From positions 106,241,088 to 106,305,087 of the forward strand of contig NW_026262734.1 in NCBI RefSeq assembly GCF_021869535.1: a stretch of DNA of 64,000 nucleotides. Reading direction: 5' to 3'. Every line of letters starts with the position of its first letter. Position 1 is the stretch's first letter. The notes under the pieces are model-generated. The model worked only from the letters and a program-made list of their open reading frames with translations, searched no databases and had not been told where the DNA came from. The translations under genes and the position numbers were made by a program. The stretch comes from Mytilus californianus (Eukaryota; Mollusca; Bivalvia; Mytilida; Mytilidae). Shown in pieces: positions 1-12,400 of the stretch.

Positions 1-471
1 GTCACATGACCAACTATCAAATTGCATTGATACAAACCTGAATAAGATGTGCTGTATTGGTGCCTGCTTCATCACAACAACTTCAGGCCCTGAACAGGTA
101 TATTACTCAATGTGGTCACATGACAAACTATTTGACAGTTGTGATCTGTTTAAATTTATAGAAAAAGATGATATTATACATTTCTTCAATCTTCTTTAAT
201 TTTATAAAGCACAACATTTTAGATTTTACAGTAAAATATTACAGGACCAAAGAGTTGTTTTGTAGAAGTCCAGGCCTATTCCATTATATTTCTCACCAAT
301 TTATAAGACCTATAAAGGTGAAGGATATATTTACCAGCTTTTTGAAATTTTGAACAAAGAGGCACTATCAGTTCATCAATCTTGTAATACAGAGGAAAAG
401 AAATATGAATGAAAAGAACAGGATTAAATAAACTACATCCAAAATGTTTTTTTTTTTCCTTTTAATTACAG
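1..471 (+). other. Intronic sequence upstream of first visible MMS22L exon
   Basis: No convincing exon. A ~20-base segment beginning gtcacatgac occurs at 1 and again near 115. The region ends in a T-rich tract and the TTACAG 3' splice site at 466-471. Confidence 0.5.
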
Positions 472-3400
472 AAGCATGCTGAATCTACCAGCTGTACAAG
501 GTATCTTGAACAGAGCCAGTTACATTGTACCAGACGAACATGACAAGATCTTATTCCATGTATTCAAAGCTATACAGAACTTGTATGATAAATTAGAGGT
601 ACAGTTAAAAAAAATCTTATTACGAAAATTAATTTGTTAATATCTTGTCTGTCATAATTAGACATGGAGAACTTGCCCTGGCTATGCAGTGCAAAAGTTT
701 ATAGTTGCAATAAGAGCTATCTTCTTTTATAGATTTAAAATTAAAAAGAAACAATTTTAACTTAAATGGTTGCACGAATGACTAAAACATCACAGTTCAC
801 AACATTTTCAAAAGACCCAAGATTATAATATATACATAATGATCTTGTGCTACGACATTTATAGTCTCCTATATATTGCAGCTGAACAAATTTATACCAT
901 AATTACTCTTAGAGTACTGGTATACAATGTAAAAAATTTCATCATGGCATCAATACGACAATAGTTAAATATAGGAGTCAAGACACAAGTTCTCCAGACA
1001 TAAGTTTTTGTATATGGAGAATTTTGTAACACCTCACTGTGCTTTGTTGTAGAATTGGAAGGAGAAAATAGAACTTCGTGACCAAGTGACAGATTATGTG
1101 AAGGATATTCATCGCCATGTCATGCCATTCTTACAAACGTTCCGACCAGTAGAAACTCTATCTACAGCTTACTCTATTATAGGCTATCTTATCAAGTGTT
1201 GTGCTCACCTTTTGTATGTCAAGGTAATCATTTTATTATTCCCTTATTGGAGACAGTAGGTCTGCTCTCCATTTGTCTGTCCATGCAATATTCATTTTAA
1301 TAGCCCCTATTGATGAATTTTAAGAGGACTGACGGTTTGTCTCCATCTGTCTGTCCGTCCAATCTTTTATTTGTTGTACTTAATTTTGACTCATTATTCA
1401 TGTATTTTGAAATATACCCAAGCCTTAGATCCATATTACTCATCAACTTCCTGTTTATCAAAAACTTAAATGTATCATTAATACTTGGGTATCATTAGTG
1501 AACCATAGCTTTTTGATTTGAAGAGAGGCGAAAGATATTAAAGGGATAATGAAACTCGAAAATAAATTGACAATGCCATGGCAAAAAAGGAAAAACTACC
1601 AAAATGTAAACAGCAATATTCAAAACACGACATAGAATTGGTCATTCTGTCAGTAAAACAACAGATAATACTATGAAAATTACAAAATATAAAGCAATTA
1701 AGAAAAAGCACAAAACTAATTGATATCAATTACAAAAATAGTACTAGATTATGCAGTATCAAAGTTTGCTCAGTCACTGAAATCAAGTTCACAGCACAAT
1801 ATTTTAATGAATTTATATCTTTGGACAATTGATGTTGACCTGTAAAATTCTTAATATATTTCATACACCAGTATCCTATTTTGTTATATCCCTAAGGTAA
1901 ATATGAGATTAACTTCAAATAAAGTAACGTAAAAATAATTTGATGCGTATTGTTACACAATGGAATATTTGCCCTTCATGTACTATTGGGGACGATGTAT
2001 TTTAGGGTAAGCTTTTATTTAAGAGTAAGGGTCAGGTTAAAGTAAGGTTTAAGAATTAGGGTTAGAATTAAATTTAGAGTAACATGTTAGTTTAGTATAG
2101 CCTTATATGGCCAAAGATGTGTTGGGTTCCCTTATGTATATGAAGACCAAATATCTCGTACATTTCATATCAATAATCCCTTTAACTTAGTAATTACTTG
2201 CAATATTTAACAATTTCTTATTTGAACAAGTCAATTTTATTATCTTTTATTTCAGTCCAAACCAAACTGTCCACTCCCTGACATTATAAACACAATGATA
2301 GTACCACATACATTGTTCAAGAAAGATAAACCAATGAGTCCAGTCTTCTTAGGAATTATCAGGGATCACTTACATTTGGTAAGTTCAAGGTCATACCGAA
2401 AAAATTTCCTATCCATTTTAGTCCAGTTCTTGCTGTGCCTGTGGTGGACTAATTAATGAACTATTGTATTATCAGTATTAAAGTCATTTGATCAAATAAT
2501 ATCTGCCGCTGAACTGTGAGGTAATGTCTTCATCGCTAGGCAAGGGCTTTTGTTGATGTTATACCTTATGCATTGTACTGTTTGGTGAATGACTACTTTA
2601 GCTTCTAATTTTTTTCTGTTTGAGAAACATTTTTCTGAATCTTTTATATCATATATACCTTTCCTTTTAAAGCTTTTTTTCTCTAATATAGCTATTATAC
2701 AAGCTTTATACTTGTTATTTCAGTTTGTTAGTGGATTAGCCAATCTTTACACTTGTTATTTTAGTTTGTTAGTGGATTAGTTAATCTTTATACTTGTTAT
2801 TTTAGTTTGTTACTGGATTAACCAATCTTTATACTTGTTATTTTAGTTTGTTAGTGGATTAGCCAATCTTTATACTTGTTATTTTAGTTTGTTAGTGGAT
2901 TAGCCAATCTTTATACTTGTTATTTTAGTTTGTTAGTGGATTAGCCAATCTTGATTTTAAAAGAGACCCTTTCATACAGAGAAGGCTGAAGGACATTGTC
3001 ACTATATATTTGGTCAAATTCTGGGTAAGTTGTAATTATTAAACCTATTTTCACATTTAAATACCATATATGTTCAACAATTGTTATGCCTTGTCTTTAG
3101 GTAACCAAGACATATGGTTTTGTTTGTCCTTCCCTCATTCTTAAATCAACTGTTTGTTTGTTATGCCTGCAGATAATGATCTGATTTAGTGTTTAAAGAC
3201 TACAGAGTTTGTGTTTGTTCCAATTGACCTTCCTTTCACAATTATCGCCCTTGGCTTTCAGTGAATGCCTGAAACTAAAAGATTAGAACAGTATGAACTT
3301 CAACCAAAAGTACAAGTGATATACGGTGCTTCAGAAGGGTAGGTATATTTCCATGTATATTACATGTGTCTTATGATTTGCACATGGCAGGATAAGAATC

Positions 3401-6400
3401 CTGATGTGGGCTTTTGAATGTCTTAATTTTGTCACTTTTAGCAAAAGATCAAACTCAATGTAAATATACGAGTCTCAAAGGGTGCAAAATACATTATTTG
3501 GCCTTGGATCACCTCCTTTTACTCAATTTAAAAGACTAGAACTCTTGACTCCCAAGTATTTACCAAAACATTGAGCAGAATAATGTAGTCATAGGGAAAT
3601 ATGATGATTATTTATAGAACTTGTGACGGTGAAAATGTTATATAGATGATGTCAATTTAGGCTGAACATATTCCTGACTCAGCAGTTTATTTGAAAGTAT
3701 TTATGCTCTATAAAAAAAATCCTATAGGGCATAAGCTGTAGAGTAGAATAACAAATGTAATATGTATATACCCCATAATGATGTGTCTGTGATATACATG
3801 TAGTTATATTGCTGTAGAAGGAAATTGTTATGTTTGTCGCATGTATTTGTGATCAGCTGTGTATATATTTTCATATATTTTTGTTTATTTTAGAATTCAG
3901 CAGGAAGTACTTCATCCCTTGTTCATCCAATAGTAGTAAGTTATTTTTGAAATAAAAGAAGAATGTGTCTGAGGACATGAATCCCCTCGCTCAAGCTTCA
4001 AACAAACGAAAAAGGGACGGACTGAGGGACGGACAGACAGAAGATCAAGGGTAACACTTAATGCCCCTGTCGACTATGGCAGGGACACAAAAAGGAGTAA
4101 ATGAAAAGCACTTTTCAAATATGATGTATCTAAAGCATTTTTCTTGATTTGCCGTAATCAGTATTTCTCAAAGACAAAAATTTGAAAGCCAATGATGTAT
4201 ATATATATTAGGTACTGAAACATGCAAAGAGCTATATGGCCAAAACAGACCTAAAAATAATAGCCAAACCCATCTAAGGTCAACCTTGCCTGAGTAAGTT
4301 TGAACTTTAGTTTTATAATAAATTATAAATTAGTAAAGGAGAAAAGTAATGACGTGATAAAAGGTTAGACAATAATCAAGCTTAAAGCGTAAAAACAGTT
4401 TGGGAATGTTGGCAATGCCATTTCATGTTATGCTTAAAAATCAGTTGCATTGTTTTTTTGGAAAATGACGCTATCAGCGGCATGTTTCCGATACCATTGA
4501 CCAGAACTAACGGAAGTTGATTATGCCTCCGCCTACCGCACTCGGTTTCATATTTACTATTTTACATACTAACTGGAATCTGCTTGTCTTACGCTACACT
4601 CGAACAAAGTCTTTGTTAAAGTGTTGTAGTCGGACGGGAACCAGTTTACATACGTTATTTTATTTACCAAAAAGATATCTTGACCTGTCCATATGTTTTT
4701 TGTTATTAAATGGTATTTGGAGCTATCCCTTTGTTATATTTTTCATATTTATTCGAGCTTTCACTTTTATGCACATGTCTTACAATCGTAAACAATCGGT
4801 ATGTATACATGATAAATAGATCCGTTTTGTTATGGTGTTGGACTTTTTACCCTCCAATGATCAGCAATCGCTAGACAAAATAGTTCTCCTAAATAATGTC
4901 AGCCTTTCATGCCATTTCAACTTTACAATCATTAAAAAAGTAATAATCGGAATCATTTTGATATCCATTGGATAGAAACTGGTCTTTATCAAGATTTACG
5001 AAGATTTTAATAATCGGAAATTAGTAATACGGTTATACCCACGCGGTGCGTATGAATCTTTGTTCACAAAGTTATAGCAGCAGAGTCTGTAACTGTATCA
5101 TTATTAATTAACTACACTGTTATTGTACTTAAAATGATGAAAACTGCATATGCAATATAAGATGTCAACTCGGCCAATACAGATTTTTTTCCGTATTGGC
5201 CGAGTTCCTCAATCCTCAATCTTAAGGCCTGTTGGCACGAATTTTCCCAATGTGCAGGTTTTCTCTCTGGTGCGTTTTTCTCGGCGTATTTTCTTCTCTG
5301 TGCTTTAATTTAGTATGCGCTGGTTAAGATTGGGATTGAGGAACAGCAGTATCAAATCTGCCTGTTCTGTCAATGTAATGTGCCACTGTTTGTAGTTTGG
5401 CTTTTGACTCTTCGGTGTTCTCGCCGTCTAGTCTCGTTAGCATAGTAGCTAAATTCAGGTTTCTGGTCCCGACCTCTTTGGATATTTGTTGTAACATATC
5501 TGCTCGTTTGTTCTCATAGCAGGGACACTCCAGAAGGAAATGGTGAGGTGTTTCAGGTGCTCCACAGTTGCATGATTCTATGCCGTTGGTTTGGCCTACT
5601 CAGTTCTTGTAGTAGTTGAGTTCTGTATAGCCAGTTCTTAGTTGGGCGAATATACTGAAATGTCTTTTAGTGGGAAAATCATACATGATTGAGTGTTTCG
5701 TAGTTGGTATTTTTTCGTAAAGGTCCCTGCCTCTCTCAGATATTTCCCATCTTCTCTGCCATTTTTCTCCTGTACTTTTATAGGCTGCCTGTTTGACGTC
5801 CTGTAGTGTTATGACGTTATTTTCCGGTGGTAGTTCTTTTGCTTCCTGTGCTGCTGTTTTTGCAAGGATGTCAGCCTCGTCATTGCCAGCTATATTGGCA
5901 TGTCCTGGTGTCCATGATATGATTACATTTAGTGCTTTTTGCCTAAGATGCTCAATGTTTTCTTTTATTTCTCTTATTACGGAGATGTAGCTATTTGGGG
6001 CCCAGTTCAGTGTTAGTAATCCCACGGCGCTTTGACTGTCAGAGAAAATTTTGATTTTTTGTATTGTGTTGTACATATTTTCTGTAATGCAGTATTCAAG
6101 GACCATGAGAATCGCTATGAGTTCTGCCAGGAGGATGGATCCTCTTTGTGCCACAGGTCTGTGTAGTCTTGCAGCAGGTTTAATGTGTTCAGCATAAATA
6201 ATTGCTCCTGCTCCACAGGGTCCTGGGTTCCCTAAGCATGATCCATCTGTGAACGATATTGCTTGTTCTTGTGCGCAATCTCCCATGAGTTGGTTAATGG
6301 TTTCCTGGCAAAGTTCTTGTTGCTCACTTGTCCTTGATTTTGAGTTGCCTAGTCGACTCCAATATGAAGGTTTTGATTGGGTCATTTGAGTTTCTCCCAG

Positions 6401-9400
6401 TCTGTAGGTAAACTCAGGTTCTATGAGATTGATGTTAATCTTCGTCTGTTTGTCCATTTCTGCTGCTTGGCTTAGTGCTTTGCCCATCGGTGTTGGGTAC
6501 TTGTCATAGGTGTCCTGATCTTCATACCTCACAAGTTTCTGTTTGATGGGTTCCTGTGCAGATTTGGATTTAATCTTTGCTATCTCTTTTATGGCTATTT
6601 GTTCTAGCCTAAGGTCTATTGGCATAACTCCTGTTTCGACTTCTAGTGCTTCTCTGCCAGATGTTGTAGGCATATCCATGCATAGGATTAGTGCTTTTCT
6701 CTGTACTCTGTCAAGTTTTTGCAGGTCTTTTGGATCTGCTATTTGCCATGCTGGGCTACAGTATTCCATGACTGATCTAACTAGACTGTAGTATAATTGT
6801 AATAGCTTTTCTGTCTTTACTTTGCTAATCTGTCTCACTTCTCTCAGAATAGTTAAATTCCGGTTTGCTCTTTTTTCAATGGCATCTATGTGTTTGCTAA
6901 AGGTCATTTTCTCGTCCATAATGATTCCAAGGAGCTTTGGTGTCGAGCTGTATTTGAGTTCTTTACCTTGAATCAGAATACGTTTGTCCTCTTCATCGAT
7001 TGTCTTTTTTGAGAAGATGCATATTTCAGTTTTGTCCAGGTTGATGTTTACTCTCCATTTCTGAGTCCATTTCACTGCTTTTGTGATGTCATCCTTCATT
7101 CTATCCTTTAGTTCTATTATCTGGTCTGGTTTAGCTGTTTGCCAGAGTGTTCCATCATCAGCAAATTTTGTGTAGTCTCCTAGAATATCTCCCAGTAGGT
7201 CGTTGATAAAGATGTTGAATAATGTGGGAGCAAGAACTGATCCTTGTGGCAGCCCTATCTTTGTTTCAAATTCTTCGCCTACATAGTTTTCAAAGGTGCA
7301 TCTTGCCATTCTGTTATTTCTGATCCGGCCAAAACAGGATTTCGGAACGTCTCTAGTTTTTAGATCGTAAGTCACGATAAACTCAAACTGAAAGTAAACA
7401 GTTGTTTGTACAACGCAGTTTTTATTTACTCACCATAAACAAGCTGAAACGTTCAGTATGGCATATATTTTAGGTTAAAGACGGTCCCATTCATTTGAAA
7501 AGCATTTTGAAAGTAGACGATGGAAATATTTCAGGTTTAGGGAACGAGTAAATTATCACAAAGTTCATTTCTTGACGACCTCATAATTTCATCATGTCGA
7601 TTTTTACTGTTCACTTTCGCTTCTCATGTTTTGTAAACGGTCTTTTATTTTTAAACCCGAGCCAGGCATATGCATTCTGTAATTGCGCAAATCTTCGTTC
7701 TTTGGTCAATTGGCTTATGGATAGTTGTATCAATTTCAACTCTTACATTATTTTTTTTTTAAATATATTTGCATTACACATGCAATGGCAGTACCTTTCC
7801 AATTACTATTTATGTGTTGTGTCTAAATTAAAGTTGTAACACTTTATAGTGACTGGAAAGGGTAGAAAAATTCATCAGATGAGAAAAGGCTGAAGATGCA
7901 TGGAAACGGCACCAAATCATTAGATATTGCATCTTATAAAAAGAAACTGAGATTTGGATAGTTCCACTTCAAGGTAAAAATGTTTATCTCTTGTGAAATG
8001 AAATAAAAAAATATTGTAACACTGTAGTTAATTAATAAAGATACTATTACATGTATTTCTGTATTGGCCTTATTGTTGGTCCTCGGCCAGCAGTATTGGC
8101 CTTCGGCTTCGCCTCAGACCAATACACCAAGACATGGACCAATAACAAGGACAATACAGAAATACTTACGCAATAATATTATAGAATGACAGTATGGTTC
8201 AATAGCGGGAATCAGCCCCTCAACTACTTTTTATATAAATATTAACTTCTGGCTTCAACTCCTTGTTTGTCTTGTCTGGAGATCTTGTTGTAGTTCCAGT
8301 TAGGCAAGCATTTTAGAGACGTATCCCGTCCATCCTCTCTTGACTTGTAATTTCTGGTGATAGATTTTGCCGCTTGACGTTGTATCTTTTCAAGCTTGTT
8401 TTTTTTTTGTTACCGTGTAGGGGTCCCATACTATGGCTCCATATTAAATTGTAAGATCCATTCCTAAAGGTCTAGATCATTGTTCTAATCTGACACAAAT
8501 TTCAAAACTGGAATGCTACCCGAGTTGAATATATGGCGACCTACTAGAACAGCATTATCACTATTGGAATTGTGTTTAATACCATGATTGTTCAATGTCA
8601 TTAACTTAAATGGAGACAGACATTTGACCTGAAAGGTGGTGTGGGAGTGCAAAATCAAAAACTAACTGACTATGATATATGGTTAAAGAATGAATATCAA
8701 TTACATGGGTCAACATGGTCAAGGGCAGAGTTGTTATGAAATAACAATATGGCAGAGAAGTGGTTTCAAGTTTCATATAAAGCGACCTGACTGACATGAA
8801 ATAAAAAATCAAAGGAATATCCCTATTTGTCTAATCTTCAAGGTGAAATAAAACTACTAAAACAATATTATACTATTGTCTAAATCTACAGAAATATAAT
8901 TTGCTTCAAGTAACAGAAATAACTAGGTCACTAGTAACTTATTTAATGAGTATGTGGGGTATAAGAGCTTGATAACAACAGGCTCTTCATAATCATTTGG
9001 TTTGTCTTTGAAAAGGATACTAGTAGTCTATATTCTTGATTTAGAAAAATGTAATTGCAAGACAAAAATCACATTACTTAGAATACTTTAGATCATTCAG
9101 GTAGTCTTTATTTATATGTACAAAAGAACAGCCAGTAGTCATTGGATATTGTAGATCATTCAAATAGTCTTGACCTATTTATTAGTACAAAAGAACAGCC
9201 AGTAGTCATTGGATATTGTAGATCATTGTGGTAGTCTTGACCTATTTATTTATAGAAAAAAACAGCCAGTAGTCATTGGATACTGTAGATCATTCAGGTA
9301 GTCTTGACCTATACATTTGTACTAAAAAAACAGCCAGTTGTCATCTTCACATAACACACACATATACGAATATCAATTTTATATGCTTATGAGACATGTT

Positions 9401-12400
9401 GGAATGTTAAACTAATTACGGTATGTGAAAATCAAGACTTGCATAAAAAATATCACAATATTAGAGACAGTGGCGTCATTTTTCCTCAGAGCTTTCAGCT
9501 CTTTGATTATTGAATCATAGCATGTTCAGGGACTATACACTTGCTGGAAATCAGGAAAGTTAAGAATTACAGATGCTCTAAGGCCACAAAAAAATTTAAG
9601 GAAAAATAAGGAATTGAATTTATTTTGAATATATAAAATAAAGTGACGAAAACCCAGAAAAAAAATGAAGAAACTCTGTGAAAATTTGTTTAGCAAAGGT
9701 CCTTTATGTTGATTATTCAGTACATACTAAAACCCTTGATAATTCTGCCAATATCATGACATACAACTATTTGCTTAAAGATGAAATGTAATATTTTTTT
9801 TATTTTAGATGTCTTTGAAAGGAAGTTATGGTCGACAGCCATTGGAATCTTCTGTGAGCTTTAGGCAATATATTTTTGAGCTGGTTAAAGAGACCTTTAT
9901 GGTGATATCTCCAACATACAATTTGCCAGAAAATTATCAGATGGTAACTATTTGAAACAAAACTCTTTCTTTATATTGAATTGTAAGCCCTACTATCAAG
10001 GCCATTAAAAAGTTATTAGATCTGTATTGAGTAAAAATTATTATTTTATGGAGACTGTAAACATACAGCTTCTACAACACAATGAGATAGTCATAGAAGA
10101 ATTTTTTGAATTCATTTTTTAGACTCTTGATAAGAATTGTACACATAATTATTTCTATTAACAGAAGATTTTGAAATGACAAATTTTTGACAGGACATGT
10201 TTGAAATTTGATGTTCCTCCTTGAATTGACAGTTAATTACAGTCAAACTCTTGTTCTCCATGGTGAAGTCTCACAGCCTGTTTTATTTTAATAGATTTGT
10301 TTCTTCATTTATTTGTTTATGTTTCAGTCCTTATATTTTACAAGAGACGTAATCAACAGAACAGTAAACAAAGAAGTCATAGCCAGGTAAGGTTATCTAA
10401 AGTACTACAGTTATTTGTTATATACTGAATTGGAAAAGGAAAGAAAAAGGTTGTGTTTGAAAAACTTGGATTACAGTTAAGTGCCAGTCTTTATAAGAAT
10501 CGGGCAATTTAGAAAAATTTCAAAACATGGCCAAAAAAAACCGACCGACCAAAGGGATCATAGATTTATTCTTACGAGGAAGCTCCGAGCATGCTCGGAG
10601 GATGCTTGGAGCTTTTTAAGTAGGCTCTTCTCAGCAGTTAATGTGACAATAATTATCATGATCCATTAAGATGTCAATCAAATCTACACCATTTCTATGA
10701 TAAGGAAAGTAGAGCATTATAGAGGAAGCTCAATTAACAGAATCAGAATCAGAATAATTTATTATAGTGTCACATACCAATATAAAACACAATGAATACA
10801 TAATTACATAATATGCAATTAAAAATTAAATATTACAATTAGAATATTGGTACCCAGCCAAATAACTGACTTATGAGACACTTTAAAAATATAACACATA
10901 TTATAAAACAATTAAAACTAATGTACTAAAATATTATTACACACAATACCTCCTTCGATAAAACATGTGATATAAAGTTTTTGCTAAAAATGGTTGAATT
11001 GCATCATTTGACATTAAGAAAATAAATTTGTCCTGTAAATCAAGATCGTTAAAAGTCTCACAAATATCACCAGATTTCTTCATTAAATCATATCTTAAAT
11101 CTGCATAAAAATCGCACCCTAACAAAAAATGTTTTTCATCCTCAACACAATTATCTGTACAATATATACAAGTACGCTCATTTAAAGGAATTTTTGGCTT
11201 GGTGTATCTACCCGTTTCAACTGCCAGTGGTAAACAGCCACTTCTAAAATTTGACAAAACATGTCTATGCTGCCTATTACGAACTAATTTTACATAAGAA
11301 CTAAATTCTAAAACATTTTTATACTCCCTATACATACGTAATTTATTACCATTACATTCATTTCTGTCTTTAAACAATTTTTCAACCCATTCATTTTTAT
11401 CTTTTTCATAGAGTTTGGATTTGATTTCTTGCAGTTTATGTTTGATGGAAAAAGTATCATTAATAACATTTTCAATACCTAAAATTTGTGCTTTCTTTAT
11501 ACAGTTTTTATCCCATGACCTAGAACAATCCTTACTCCACGCATGAACCTTATATGTAAGTCTTGTATCGTAAGTTTTGCTCACTCTAAGAAAAAGACGA
11601 AAAGTTTCCAAAATTTCTGCTGATTTCGTACTTTTAAGTCCCATATCACCCTGAATGGCTATATTTGACGCATTTGAAGCACTTCCTAAGAATAACTGAC
11701 ATGCTTTGTTCTGTATAACTTGTACATCTCTCCAATTTGTATGCCCCCATATTCCAGAACCATAGTATAGAACAGGCTCAACTACAGACCTATAAAGTTT
11801 CGTAAACACATCATAAGTCATTCCACCACATGAAATAAATTTAGCATATAAGGCTGAAAGTGCTCTGCTTGCTGATTTAGTAATTTCTCGTACTGTATGT
11901 TTATAATCCAAAAATTCATTCAAATGCAGTCCCAAATATCTGTAGGATGAAATATAATTAACCGAAGTTTCTCCGCAGTTAAATTCGACAGTAGATCTAG
12001 CAGTGTTTTTATTACGAAAATGAATAACCTTTGTTTTTTCTTTATTTAGTGTCATTCTCCATTTCCTACACCAGGTTTTTAAACAGTCCAACATCTTTTG
12101 TAAATTCTGTTCATTTGGAGCTATCAACGCAACATCGTCAGCGTAAAGAAGAATAGATACATTTAAATCACCAATATCTACACCAGCATTAAGCGAGCGA
12201 ATATCATCCGCAAGATCGTTAACATATATCGAATACAAAGTAGGAGACATTTTACAGCCTTGTTTCACACCGTATTGAACCGGGAAAATATCTGTCAAGT
12301 TGTTTCCTAATTTTACTGCACTTTGTGTCGCATCGTAAAGAGACTGAATTGCTTTTAGAAACGTTCCGTTAATACCAATTTTCATCAGCTTATACCACAA

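Larger units (their letters stand above)
3936..9808 (+). other. Large MMS22L intron dense in repeats
   Basis: It holds a short GGAC/GACAGACAG tract near 4010-4045, an interspersed repeat at 4180-4310, a hairpin at 5167-5206, a LINE pseudogene at 5324-7375, a hairpin at 8053-8165, a LINE fragment at 8235-8460 and a minisatellite at 9089-9345. Nothing was recognised in 4320-5160, 7380-8050, 8470-9080 or 9350-9800. Confidence 0.6.

Noticed and set aside
1-104. Candidate MMS22L exon ending at a CAG|GTATAT donor
   Set aside because: Its phase does not match the next exon, the translation does not resemble the protein, and part of it is repeated at 115.
2005-2090. Possible interstitial telomere repeat
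   Set aside because: Only one or two TTAGGG-like units among degenerate sequence.
3265-3340. 24-codon open stretch (MPETKRLEQYELQ...) preceded by TTTCAG, a candidate MMS22L exon
   Set aside because: In the phase set by the upstream exon it begins with TGA after the acceptor, and its natural donor breaks the phase of the next exon. Joining 3024 directly to 3894 is in phase and fits the vertebrate protein.
4517-4819. 100-codon plus-strand frame in an MMS22L intron
   Set aside because: No recognisable domain, no splice context, ordinary AT-rich composition.
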